A stretch of 64,000 nucleotides of DNA, taken from the NCBI GenBank assembly GCA_026004535.1, contig BPJI01000001.1, positions 492,584 through 556,583 of the forward strand, read 5' to 3'. A program made the translations under genes and the position numbers. Within the stretch, counting starts at the first letter, position 1. Every line of letters begins with the position of its first letter. The DNA is from Candidatus Parcubacteria bacterium. Its GTDB lineage: Bacteria > Patescibacteria > Paceibacteria > UBA6257 > HR35. A model generated the notes under the pieces. That model was not told the origin of the DNA, searched no databases, and saw only the letters and a program-made list of their open reading frames with translations. Shown in pieces: positions 26,360 to 34,833 of this stretch.

Positions 26360-27311
26360 AATTTCTTAATTTTGATTTAATAAAAAAAATACCGCTGATT
26401 GTAATTATCGTTACAAGCACTAAATATAAAATTAAAGCCTCCATTAAAGTAAAAGGAATACTTTTTAACCTACCCAAAATAAAAGCTAACAACCAAGATG
26501 TAATAGAAATAACTCCCATTGAGACAAAAATTTTCTCCTTATAATTATTTAATTTTTGAAAATCAAATTCAATTAATTTAGGTGAAACAATTAAATTCAT
26601 TAAAAATCCATTAATAACAATAGTCAAAACAATTATCATTTTAAACATAAACTTAACAGAATTATGATATTTATTCATATCAGAGAAATAAATAAAAACA
26701 CCGGAAACAATAATTAATGCTAAAATTAACCAAATAAAATCCGATAAATTATCTAAAATTGATTTTTCTTTATCATCAATCTTTCTATCTTTTAAAAATT
26801 TAAAGAAAAGATAATCAACCACAGAAACGATCCCTAAACCAATTCCAGCAGATAAAGCGTGAATAAAGATGCTTAATTTTTGTAACTTAATCGCTGCGTT
26901 AATTATTGTATCTTTATAAATTAAGTATGAATTAATAAAGATCAAAAAACATAATAAAGCGGATAAAAGACACCAACTACAAAACTTTTTTAATTTAAAA
27001 AGCTGGATAAATGTTAAATAAATGGAAAAAAGAACAGCTAAAAGTGATAGATTGAAAACAAAAAACTCTAAAAAATAATTTTTAAATCTAAATATTAGAA
27101 ATAATAGGTAAAAAATTAAAATAAAACCATAATAAGCAAAACCTAAAATTGTATTTTCAATTCCTAAAAATTTAGAATATTCACTGTGAATAACTGGGTC
27201 GCATTTGGCCCTCAAGGGGCAAATCAGAGGTTTTTTACGGTATTTATATCTGTGGATATAATAAGCAATATAACAACCAGTTATAGCTGAAACTAAAATA
27301 ATGAATAACAT
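26358..27311 (-). CDS. VKOR-like membrane thiol oxidoreductase with extra C-terminal membrane domain
   Basis: The 317-residue protein has nine or so membrane helices. The first 150 residues match vitamin K epoxide reductase: a loop with two cysteines (CPLRAKCDP, residues 31-39) followed by YSKFLGIENTILGFAYYG, and a later CxxC in FCSWCLL near residue 111. VKOR homologues reoxidise periplasmic disulfide-forming proteins using quinone. The C-terminal half adds about five helices with no cysteines and family unknown to me; usual fusions are with thioredoxin domains, absent here. It is last in a run after DoxX and cytochrome b5 genes, and ends at the bidirectional terminator. Confidence 0.75.
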   Translation of the reverse strand: MLFIILVSAITGCYIAYYIHRYKYRKKPLICPLRAKCDPVIHSEYSKFLGIENTILGFAYYGFILIFYLLFLIFRFKNYFLEFFVFNLSLLAVLFSIYLTFIQLFKLKKFCSWCLLSALLCFLIFINSYLIYKDTIINAAIKLQKLSIFIHALSAGIGLGIVSVVDYLFFKFLKDRKIDDKEKSILDNLSDFIWLILALIIVSGVFIYFSDMNKYHNSVKFMFKMIIVLTIVINGFLMNLIVSPKLIEFDFQKLNNYKEKIFVSMGVISITSWLLAFILGRLKSIPFTLMEALILYLVLVTIITISGIFFIKSKLRN

Positions 27312-27473
27312 ATTTTATCTTGAAAAAAATTAATTATTTTTATTTTAACATGATTTTTAATTTATAAATCAGTTATAAAATAAAATTATGACGGTTATAA
27401 TTTTAATAACTTAAACTTTTTTTAAATTTTTAAGCAAACTACGAAACTTTTAAAGCACAACGAAAATCACTCA

Positions 27474-27851
27474 TTATTTTTTAAAAATTCTTATTTTAAA
27501 TTTACCTTCTCCTAAAAAGAATAAAGCTAAAGAAGCCAAAGCAAGCCCTAAATCACGAAAACCTGAAGGATTAAAACCCAAAGAAAAAAGAAAAATTGAA
27601 ATAAGGTGCAAGGTAGCTAAAAGAGAAACTATTTTAATGAACAAGCCTAAAACAAAACAAATTCCGATTAGACAATCAAAAACACCATTCATTAAGACTA
27701 TCTTTTGCTTAAAAATATCATTCATATAAATAAATTTTACTTCGGGAATTAAATCAATCCATCTTTGAGGATAAATTAACTGACTAATACCAAAATAAAG
27801 GAAAACAATTCCCAATCCAACTCGCAAAATTAATTTACCGTAGTTTTCCAT
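27474..27851 (-). CDS. DoxX-like membrane protein
   Basis: The 125-residue four-helix protein has DoxX-family features: GKLILRVGLGIVFLYFGISQ at the start, VLMNGVFDCLIGICFVLGLF in the middle and RDLGLALASLALFFLG near the end. DoxX proteins associate with quinone-linked or thiol redox systems. Its start overlaps the stop of the cytochrome b5 gene by one base, so the two are co-translated. Confidence 0.82.
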   Translation of the reverse strand: MENYGKLILRVGLGIVFLYFGISQLIYPQRWIDLIPEVKFIYMNDIFKQKIVLMNGVFDCLIGICFVLGLFIKIVSLLATLHLISIFLFSLGFNPSGFRDLGLALASLALFFLGEGKFKIRIFKK

Positions 27852-28333
27852 TATTGTCTTAATTTTCCAATTTCAAATCGCTTTAGTGCTTCTTCTGGTT
27901 TTTCTTGTCCTCCATGTTTTCTTTCAAATACTTGAGTACCATCTTTACCACATATTGACAAAACTTTATCTTCCCCACCCGGGTGTTTATCAATCCATTC
28001 GGTTAAATCATAAACTCTATCTCGAATGACAGTCCAGCAACTTTCTTTAGAATTATTTTGAGATACCTCTTCTAATGTATACAGATTTTCTTGTGGCTGA
28101 GTTGAAGTTTGCTGTAATTGTTGGAAATTAATAGATTCAGTTGATGTTGGCTCAGAAATCATAAATTTTTCTAATAAATCTTCACTAACAGGTATATTTG
28201 GTACCGAAAATTGGCTAACTGCTTGATTATTGTTGGTTTGAGATTGTTTATTTGTTAATTTAAATAAAGCTAAACCTCCTATCACAATTATAAGAATAGT
28301 TATTAAGCCTATATAAACGGATTTTTTTCCCAT
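27851..28333 (-). CDS. Membrane-anchored cytochrome b5-like heme protein
   Basis: The 160-residue protein begins with a signal anchor (residues 5-25), a Gln/Ser/Thr linker (to about 85), and then a cytochrome b5 fold: LYTLEEVSQNNSKESCW, DRVYDLTEWIDKHPGGED, and FERKHGG. The two axial heme histidines are those of HPGG and KHGG. It would hold heme outside the cytoplasmic membrane and pass electrons. It is followed without a gap by DoxX and then by the VKOR-like gene, suggesting one electron-transfer unit. Confidence 0.88.
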   Translation of the reverse strand: MGKKSVYIGLITILIIVIGGLALFKLTNKQSQTNNNQAVSQFSVPNIPVSEDLLEKFMISEPTSTESINFQQLQQTSTQPQENLYTLEEVSQNNSKESCWTVIRDRVYDLTEWIDKHPGGEDKVLSICGKDGTQVFERKHGGQEKPEEALKRFEIGKLRQ

Positions 28334-28555
28334 TTGGTCAAATATTAATTATTATTTAAAATTTCGACTTTATTTTATAAATATAAAAATTGCTATCAGA
28401 TTTATAAAAATTACTCTTAAAAATAACACAATAATTTATATTGCCGCAACAACCAAGATAGAAATCAATATTATAAACATCAACTTTCTTCAAAATATTA
28501 ACGAAAGTTTCATTTATTACCCAAAACAAACTAAAAATAATCCAGTTTATTTTTG

Positions 28556-28870
28556 TTAATGCTTCTTTTCCCATTTTTCTGCATTTTCTAAAATATCACC
28601 CTCTTGAAATAAAATTGCTCTTAAGGCTTCTCTCCACTTAGGTAATTTTCTTGTAAGCCACTCCAAATCAATAGCAAAGTGTTCAAATTCTTCCTCTTGA
28701 GCATGTTCCATAATTGCTTTAACTTCTGGGTCTTTAGTAACAGCAATTCTTTGTTGATACCAATTTATAGCTTCTGCCTCCTCAACCAATGAAGCAATAA
28801 TCCTGGCAAAATCTCTTAATTCTGAAGATAATTCCTCTGGTGGTTCATGATATTGATCAAACCCTGCCAT
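28556..28870 (-). CDS. Encapsulated-ferritin-like protein (EncFtn family)
   Basis: The 104-residue two-helix ferritin-like protein has the EncFtn signature: HEPPEELSSELRD, then EEAEAINWYQQR, then HAQEEEFEHFAIDLEW, and KWREALRAILFQEGDI. The Glu of helix 1 and the ExxH of helix 2 form the di-iron ferroxidase site in this family, which assembles as a decamer and oxidises Fe(II) inside an encapsulin shell. No encapsulin shell gene is within the window, and the C-terminal tail (NAEKWEKKH) does not obviously match a targeting peptide. It leads the redox run with cytochrome b5. Confidence 0.88.
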   Translation of the reverse strand: MAGFDQYHEPPEELSSELRDFARIIASLVEEAEAINWYQQRIAVTKDPEVKAIMEHAQEEEFEHFAIDLEWLTRKLPKWREALRAILFQEGDILENAEKWEKKH

Positions 28871-28922
28871 TTTTATTTTTTAAAAAATTAATAACGACTT
28901 TCTTAAAATTAATTATACAACA

Positions 28923-29015
28923 TTACTCATACCTTAAAGCAACAATTGGATCTAAATTGCTTGCTCTTTTTGCTGGATAAAGCCCAAAAATCAAACCAAT
29001 CAATGTTGAAACAAT
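28923..29015 (-). pseudogene. 3' fragment of a macB-like permease gene (direct repeat of 37083-37175)
   Basis: These 93 bases encode the last 30 residues and stop of a MacB permease (IGLIFGLYPAKRASNLDPIV through the end). They match the 3' end of the intact gene at 37083-37175 at all but five positions. All five differences are in third codon positions and synonymous, counting TAA versus TAG stops. The match ends abruptly at 29015. It marks one edge of the island 29016-37082. Confidence 0.95.
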
Positions 29016-29112
29016 AAATTAGGCCGTTTGTTGAAAGTTTTTTACAAAATTTTTTGTGTCGTTTTTTTAATTCTTAAAATTTGTTGTGGATAAACAATGC
29101 GATTAAGAGAGG

Positions 29113-29151
29113 TTTCTCCGTAGGAGAAATTTGAAGCGAGTGCCGAAGGCA
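29113..29151. other. Pair of short GC-richer hairpins in the island-edge intergenic region
   Basis: The hairpins are TTTCTCC-GTA-GGAGAAA (29113-29129) and TGCC-GAA-GGCA (29141-29151). They lie in the 217 bases between the macB fragment and the methyltransferase stop. No ORF is found here and the wider stretch 29095-29232 is richer in G+C than its surroundings. It may be a structured RNA, or the end of a mobile element. Confidence 0.35.
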
Positions 29152-29232
29152 ATAAAACCATATTAATCGCTGTTGAGCGTGCTAATCAGTCAGGAGTAAA
29201 CGAATGTGAACTGAGGTTTTCTTGGGCGAGTG

Positions 29233-29961
29233 TTATTCTTTTTCAATTATTGCGATGTAATATGATTTTTCAGAGTCAATAAATTTCTTAATTCTCCAAC
29301 CAGTATCTTTAAGAATTTCTTTCATTTCTTTTTTTGAAACAATTAGATAATCAAACCAATCTCCAATATAATTTCTAAATCTAATCCTAATACGAAGTTG
29401 CCCAGGCATTCTCCCTCTTTTTCGATTGAATTTGTGATATGATAGATGTGCTGGATCTTTTGTTTTGTAAGGGTCATTGCTTTCAGCAATTATCAAAGCT
29501 TTTTGAGTTGTTAATTTGGAGAGCTTCTTTAATAACTTTCTTGCTTTTTTAGGATTTCCAAATAAACCAAAATTATTACCAAACATAATTACAGTATCAA
29601 AAACAACAGGCCTTAATTTTTCAATTTTTTCAAAAGGTAAAACTTTTGCTTTCTTGATTCCTCTTCTTTTACAAATTTTTATTGCCAGAGGGGAATTATC
29701 AATAGCAAGAACATCAAAACCTCTTTTCTGCAAATAAAGCGAAACTCTTCCAGCCCCAGCACCAACATCAAGAACTTTGCCTTTTACAAATTTTATTGCT
29801 TCTTTCTCATGTTTTGGCCATTTCTCAAAATCAGCAAAATAAACAGACGGACCGCCAGATAAATCAACGAATCCATCATCTCTTTCAATAATTTCATAAG
29901 ATTCTTTACCTTGAAAAAAAGCCCATATTTCTTGGCCGTAAGCATCCTTTTTTGGTTCCAT
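29233..29961 (-). CDS. SAM-dependent methyltransferase (class I)
   Basis: The 242-residue Rossmann methyltransferase has motif I GKVLDVGAGAGRVSLYL near residue 61, an acidic motif II ending VLAIDNSP, and motif IV VVFDTVIMFGNNFGLFGN. The substrate is not known; small-molecule methyltransferases of the ubiE/type 11-25 kind are closest in pattern. It is transcribed toward the macB remnant, away from the TrpD-like gene, and sits at the edge of the island. Confidence 0.8.
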   Translation of the reverse strand: MEPKKDAYGQEIWAFFQGKESYEIIERDDGFVDLSGGPSVYFADFEKWPKHEKEAIKFVKGKVLDVGAGAGRVSLYLQKRGFDVLAIDNSPLAIKICKRRGIKKAKVLPFEKIEKLRPVVFDTVIMFGNNFGLFGNPKKARKLLKKLSKLTTQKALIIAESNDPYKTKDPAHLSYHKFNRKRGRMPGQLRIRIRFRNYIGDWFDYLIVSKKEMKEILKDTGWRIKKFIDSEKSYYIAIIEKE

Positions 29962-30231
29962 AATAGTAATTAAAATTTTGAATTTTATAAAACTATTTAT
30001 TTAAGCGAGACAGAGAGAATTACGTCTAACATCAGGATTATAAGAAGCGTGTGTAGCCCGATTTTGGTGGAGAAGCCTGTTCGTAATTTTAGTCGTAAAA
30101 CTATTAAAACTTATCTATATTATAACAAAAAATTCTTTATGAATATGACTATATTTACAATAAAATTTCTATAAAAATAAATTTTTATTAAAATCTTACG
30201 AAAATCTGGTTTAATGTTATTAAATATTAAA

Positions 30232-31587
30232 ATGGACAAAACAATAAACAGTATTATTAAGTTAACCGAAAAAATAGCGGATGGCGAAAGTTTTACTGCT
30301 TCGAAAATTATTAATGCGATAAATTGTATAGAGAACTCAGATAAAAATCTCAACGTGTATAAGGGAATTTTGATAGTATATTATTTTAGAAAATATAAAG
30401 ATTTTCCTAAAAAGAATCTTAACAAACTTAAAACATATAGTAGTTTTGAAAAATGTCTTCATATCTTGAGAGGAAATATATTAAATCCTACTGAGATAGC
30501 CAATACATTTCTGGATATTCTTAAAATCCCAGACAGTGATGGAACCATAAGGGATATCTTGATGGGGTGTTTTTACGGGGCACTGTGGCCTTTTATGAAT
30601 AATCCTAAAAATTTTAATATAGCTATAGAGTATGGGCTAGCTTTGATCGAATCAGCTTTTTCATTAGACAATTTTAACATTCATAAAAAGATAAATATTA
30701 TAAATGGAGACCAAGGAATAAAAATAATTAATATGGCTGGTAGTGGCAAAAAAGAGATTAAATTACTCAATTTAAGCTCAATGGCCGCTATTATTACAGC
30801 AGCGACCGGCAAAAAGATTAGAGAAAATATCGTGGTAGAAAAAACCACATCCAGAGCGACTTCCAGTATAACTGGATCGAGCGACATTTTTGAACTTGCC
30901 GGAGTAAATCTAAATTTGCCGATCCATAAGATGGCTGAGATTTCGTTAACAACAAAACTTGGCATATTTGATATAAACGCGATTGTTCCCAGATTAAATC
31001 ATGTGTATGATGGCCGTTTGTACAATGTGCAGGTTTTTGCTGGATTAGTAGGCGGGGCGGCTATAGTAAATCCGGTTGATGCTGATTTGATCAATTATGG
31101 TTTAACAAGGGGGTCAACGCAATTGTGTTTGGCTATTTTGAATAGGTTGTACCCCACTAAAAATATTCTTGTACTACAAGGGAAGGATCCGCATGGCATG
31201 CCAGTGATCGATCAAGTCTCAATAGCAGCCAATACCGAAGTTGCTCAAATTATTAAGAATAAGATAACTATTAGAGAGATAGCCCCGGAAGATTTTGGGT
31301 TTGATTTCATACCATTCAAGTATGTAGAGACTACACAGAATCAAAGGGAGAATCTTAATGAATTTATTAAAATTTTGATTGGCAGGGGTGATAAAGCACT
31401 TAAGCAAACAGTAGCAATGGAAGTCGCTTTGAACCTTTTTGGATTAGAAGTGGTTGACAATTTAAAAACCGGAGCTGCGCTGGCACTAGAGACTATTAAC
31501 TCCGGTCTCGGAATTAAGGTTCTTGAAGATTTGGTCGTTCATTCTGACGGCGACAAACAAAGATTCAGTAGCCTAGCGAATATCTAA
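30232..31587 (+). CDS. TrpD-like glycosyl/phosphoribosyl transferase (nucleoside phosphorylase-TrpD fold)
   Basis: The protein is about 450 residues, starting at MDKTINSIIKLTEK (30232); an ATG 18 bases earlier is possible. The helical N-terminal domain has GESFTASKIINAI and GTIRDILMGCFYGAL. The core has NMAGSGKKEIKLLNLSSMAA, matching the GTGGD-NIST phosphate-binding region of TrpD with changes, then SRATSSITGSSDIFELAGVN, matching the RAVSS-GSAD region. Anthranilate phosphoribosyltransferase joins PRPP to anthranilate; pyrimidine and AMP phosphorylases share the fold. The altered GTGGD and longer C-terminus argue against a standard TrpD. It starts a four-gene plus-strand operon, followed by the UbiA-like gene after one base. 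The rest of the trp pathway is absent. Confidence 0.7.
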   Translation: MDKTINSIIKLTEKIADGESFTASKIINAINCIENSDKNLNVYKGILIVYYFRKYKDFPKKNLNKLKTYSSFEKCLHILRGNILNPTEIANTFLDILKIPDSDGTIRDILMGCFYGALWPFMNNPKNFNIAIEYGLALIESAFSLDNFNIHKKINIINGDQGIKIINMAGSGKKEIKLLNLSSMAAIITAATGKKIRENIVVEKTTSRATSSITGSSDIFELAGVNLNLPIHKMAEISLTTKLGIFDINAIVPRLNHVYDGRLYNVQVFAGLVGGAAIVNPVDADLINYGLTRGSTQLCLAILNRLYPTKNILVLQGKDPHGMPVIDQVSIAANTEVAQIIKNKITIREIAPEDFGFDFIPFKYVETTQNQRENLNEFIKILIGRGDKALKQTVAMEVALNLFGLEVVDNLKTGAALALETINSGLGIKVLEDLVVHSDGDKQRFSSLANI

Positions 31588-31588
31588 T

Positions 31589-32566
31589 ATGCAAAAGAAT
31601 TTAATAAATTATCTTATTCTACCAAAAGGAATACAAAGTATTATCTTCAAATCCTATGTTTATTTTATCCCGTTCTTATATTCATTAACCATCGACTCAA
31701 ACTATATTCGTAATTTTCTGCTGTTTATCGTTATTTTTAGTTTATTTGAATTTGTAATAAATCCATCTCGTTACCAGCTAAACGATATAGCAGATTACAA
31801 AGAAGACCAGCAAAGACATCACCACTGGCAGCGTCCAGTAAACGAAGCAAACAAATCTTTAATTTTAACTGTGGCATTATCAAGATTTGTGTTAGGGACT
31901 ACAATTGCTTTCATACTTAATATGAAATTAGGCTACCTCGCAATACTGTTTATAGCGCTACAACTTTTTTATGACTATTTTGCTAAAAAACTCTCTGCCC
32001 TTTTGTCTATATTTACCGTTGCTATAGCGTATCCACTAAGATCTTTAACAATATTTTATGGTTTGAGTATTAGTCTCAATAAAACAGTTCTTCTAATTTT
32101 GTTTACCCTATTTTTTTACTCAACTTATATGGTTATTCAATGGCGGAAATATGAATCACTATTTATTGCAAAAAATAAGCTTTTACCAAAACCTCATTCT
32201 GAATTTTTCAGAAGTTCCAAAACAAACCTTCTTGTACATTCTGTTTTAATAGCGTTCTTTATCGTATTTATTCTACTAATAATTACATTAATGAAAATAG
32301 ATACAGGTAAAAATATAATCTCTGGTGTATCCATGTTTCTGATAATTATACTTATGCTTTTGAATAAAGAAATTATCAGTCGTATTATTGCTCAATTTCA
32401 TAATATATTTATTGCTTTTTTATTTATCGTTTTTACCTTGGATAAATTCCTGATCGGTCTTGCTACTGCTGTGATTACAATTTTTATTGTATTTTGGTAT
32501 CACAAGGTTTATATAGATAAATTTGCCAGTCGTTATTTTAGTGAAGCCCACTATGAAAAAACATAA
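31589..32566 (+). CDS. UbiA-family prenyltransferase (DPPR-synthase-like)
   Basis: The 325-residue protein has eight or nine membrane helices. The first Asp-rich motif reads YQLNDIADYKEDQQRHHHWQ (residues 67-86) followed by RPV, fitting N-D-x2-D-x3-D with the downstream Arg-Pro seen in UbiA enzymes that transfer a phosphoribosyl or aromatic group to a polyprenyl phosphate. The second motif is YDYFAKKL near residue 128. It acts in the membrane. It follows the TrpD-like gene after one base and overlaps the TrpRS-like gene by 14 bases. It is a different subfamily from the carotenoid UbiA at 48778. Confidence 0.8.
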   Translation: MQKNLINYLILPKGIQSIIFKSYVYFIPFLYSLTIDSNYIRNFLLFIVIFSLFEFVINPSRYQLNDIADYKEDQQRHHHWQRPVNEANKSLILTVALSRFVLGTTIAFILNMKLGYLAILFIALQLFYDYFAKKLSALLSIFTVAIAYPLRSLTIFYGLSISLNKTVLLILFTLFFYSTYMVIQWRKYESLFIAKNKLLPKPHSEFFRSSKTNLLVHSVLIAFFIVFILLIITLMKIDTGKNIISGVSMFLIIILMLLNKEIISRIIAQFHNIFIAFLFIVFTLDKFLIGLATAVITIFIVFWYHKVYIDKFASRYFSEAHYEKT

Positions 32567-33683
32567 AAAACTTCCTTTATTTAAGGCGCAAATTCCTAAA
32601 GAAAACCTAAATCACGCTCTGAAAGAGGCGAAGATGGATCAGAATTTTGTGCAAAATATTATTCTAAAAGAAGGCTACTCTCCCATAGGCAAATCTGTTG
32701 CCATTGGACCGCTCTCTGATGTTAGCTTTTTGAAAAATAAGTTTTCCTGTCATTATAATCTAAATAAATTTAACGAAGTTCCTAGATCAAAACAACATTT
32801 TGTAACAGGTTTCGGACCGACTAATGCTCCAACAGCAGGCACTCTTTCAATAATTTTAAGAGCAGTATTTTTTGAGAAAAAAACAGGTATTGATTCTACA
32901 ATTATTATCTCTAATTTAGGTGCATTCAACTCAAGAAATATTGCGTTGGATAAGATCGAATACCTTACAGAAAGATTTGCCAAATTTATTCGTTCTTTAG
33001 GGTTTAAAGGAGAATTAAGAACTCATAACAACTTTAATCTACTGGTAGCATCAAGTTTAACCTCCAAGGTGTTAACCATTAAAGATTTTCTAGAAAACGA
33101 AGAAGTAACTACAAATTTATATAAAAAATTAGGCATCCAGGGCAAGGATTTTCCTACTTTTATTGATGCCAATTTTACAGTTGCTGATATTCTCCTTCCT
33201 GCTATTTTAAAGAAGAAAGAAAGGATATTGGTTTTTGTAGGTATCGAGGAGTATTATTTTCCTAAACTAGCAAATTTAGTAATACAAAGATTTAACAGGG
33301 ATTATCCGAAGCAATTCATATCAGAAAATACTTTGGTTGCGGCGGCGTTCGGTCATCTTATTGAGGGTTTAAATGGTTTTCCGAAAATGTCAAAGAGCAT
33401 TCCGGAATCCTCTATAAATCTTGATGATTCTCCAGAAGAATTAGAACAAAAAATTTTAAGGTGTGATCCAAGGGACGAGAAAATTATTCTCCAAATGATT
33501 AATTTAGTTTCTGACTGGGATTTGAAAAAAATTATGAAAGCAAACAAGGCTTTTAAAAAAGGCGGCAATGAATGGTTAAAATTCAAAAAGGATTATCTTC
33601 AATACTTTCTCAGTTTGAAAAAGTTGTGGGATAAAACAGAAAATAAAAAGTATAGGTTTAAAGTAGATTCGCTTTTTAAATAA
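32553..33683 (+). CDS. Divergent class I aminoacyl-tRNA synthetase-like protein (TrpRS/TyrRS type)
   Basis: The start is taken at 32553 (MKKHKKLPLFKAQ), overlapping the UbiA stop; an in-frame ATG 30 bases earlier is possible. The catalytic fold has GFGPTNAPTAGTL in the place of the HIGH motif (His-Ile-Gly-His not conserved) and a perfect KMSKS in GFPKMSKSIPESSINLDD near residue 290. The pattern after KMSKS resembles archaeal/eukaryotic TrpRS. No separate anticodon-binding domain stands out in the roughly 376 residues. The altered HIGH suggests it may activate an amino acid for something other than tRNA, as known for some paralogues. It is in an operon with TrpD-like, UbiA-like and SDR genes. 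Confidence 0.68.
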   Translation: MKKHKKLPLFKAQIPKENLNHALKEAKMDQNFVQNIILKEGYSPIGKSVAIGPLSDVSFLKNKFSCHYNLNKFNEVPRSKQHFVTGFGPTNAPTAGTLSIILRAVFFEKKTGIDSTIIISNLGAFNSRNIALDKIEYLTERFAKFIRSLGFKGELRTHNNFNLLVASSLTSKVLTIKDFLENEEVTTNLYKKLGIQGKDFPTFIDANFTVADILLPAILKKKERILVFVGIEEYYFPKLANLVIQRFNRDYPKQFISENTLVAAAFGHLIEGLNGFPKMSKSIPESSINLDDSPEELEQKILRCDPRDEKIILQMINLVSDWDLKKIMKANKAFKKGGNEWLKFKKDYLQYFLSLKKLWDKTENKKYRFKVDSLFK

Positions 33684-33687
33684 ATTT

Positions 33688-34827
33688 ATGGATGAGCATA
33701 AAACTGTTATCATTTTAGGTGGAACTGGGTTTGTGGGTAGGGCTGTAACAGAAAAATATTTAAAAAATAAATGGCGAGTTGTTATTCCAACAAGAAGTAG
33801 AAATTTAGCTGAGGCAAAAAATAAATTATTGTCGCACGGTTTTGATGAAAATTCCCTGGAAAACTTTTTATCAGCTAATCTTTTATTGTTTGCTCTCGAT
33901 GTTGATTTATCTGAAAAAAAATGGTCCGAACCAGATAATTGGTCTCGATTATTGAGAGAAATAAATATACCAATTTTTTCTATATTGCGAGTTATCAATT
34001 TTGTCGGTGAAACATCAAAGTCAGCAGAGGAGATTTTGAAATCCAACATTAATACCTTAGTGAGTATCTTCACCCTGGTTAGATATATAAAATCTCAAAA
34101 TAAAAGCACTATTTTTGTAAATATGGGTTCTGTTGTAGAAAAAAGAAGTAATACAAATCTATCTCCTTATGAATATGCCAAAAAAGTTGCGTACCAAGAA
34201 ATTAAGAAAAGTAACTTGTGCGATTTTCATTTTATAGCTGAGTACATCAAAGGTAGAGGTGAACAAAAGATGAAATCAGTTGCCCCGATATTATGGCAGA
34301 AACTTAAATTCTCCCACAGATGGTTTTTTGGTTTTAAAGTAAGCGTAATAGACGTAGATGATCTAGCAGAAGTTATCTATCATCTTATTGAGGAGACTAA
34401 AATTAAACAACAAAGATTTAAACCAATTGAAGTTTATGTGACAAATGGAGAATTGACCTTTGGTGAAATTGTCAAAAATCTTCTTCCAGAAAGTAACCGC
34501 AGTATTCCTAAACAAATATTTCCAAATTGGCTCGCCTTTCTCTTCTTATATTTTTATTCGCTTATAATTCCACAAATAAAACCGAATGATCAATTCATTA
34601 GAAGATTGGCTAATTTTGCAGAAAGAAGTATAAAGAAAGAGAATAAAACAGATGGGTTCAAAACTGCTGAGGAAATAAAAAAAATGGCTTTAGATTCTAA
34701 AAAATATGAAATATTGGAAAAGGAACCAAGTTTAATTATCTCTGACAAACAATCTCCTGTAATTTATGTTTTAATAGAAAAAAATGAGATAGAGCTGAAA
34801 TTAATAGTTCAAAAAGCACTTCTTTAA
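33688..34827 (+). CDS. SDR / NAD(P)-dependent epimerase-like protein
   Basis: The 379-residue protein opens with the nucleotide-binding motif ILGGTGFVGRAV and has the catalytic YEYAKK (YxxxK) near residue 154, placing it among extended SDRs. Its middle (EYIKGRGEQKM and VIDVDDLAEVIYHLI) resembles sugar-nucleotide epimerases and atypical SDRs. The final 100 residues form a Lys-rich extension with one hydrophobic stretch (AFLFLYFYSLIIPQI), so membrane association is possible. It starts 4 bases after the TrpRS-like gene and ends the operon. Confidence 0.75.
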   Translation: MDEHKTVIILGGTGFVGRAVTEKYLKNKWRVVIPTRSRNLAEAKNKLLSHGFDENSLENFLSANLLLFALDVDLSEKKWSEPDNWSRLLREINIPIFSILRVINFVGETSKSAEEILKSNINTLVSIFTLVRYIKSQNKSTIFVNMGSVVEKRSNTNLSPYEYAKKVAYQEIKKSNLCDFHFIAEYIKGRGEQKMKSVAPILWQKLKFSHRWFFGFKVSVIDVDDLAEVIYHLIEETKIKQQRFKPIEVYVTNGELTFGEIVKNLLPESNRSIPKQIFPNWLAFLFLYFYSLIIPQIKPNDQFIRRLANFAERSIKKENKTDGFKTAEEIKKMALDSKKYEILEKEPSLIISDKQSPVIYVLIEKNEIELKLIVQKALL

Positions 34828-34833
34828 TTCTAA

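Noticed and set aside
28356..28574. A 72-codon minus-strand frame between the cytochrome b5 and ferritin-like genes.
   Set aside because: It starts inside the end of the ferritin-like gene and its low-complexity Asn/Lys/Tyr/Phe composition looks like AT-rich non-coding sequence.
30120..30353. A 77-codon hydrophobic frame opposite the start of the TrpD-like gene.
   Set aside because: It is antisense to the conserved N-terminal TrpD-like helices; a typical shadow ORF.
30232..31587. Simple annotation as anthranilate phosphoribosyltransferase TrpD.
   Set aside because: The GTGGD site is replaced by AGSGKKE, no other trp genes are present and the operon context is different, so only fold-level similarity is claimed.
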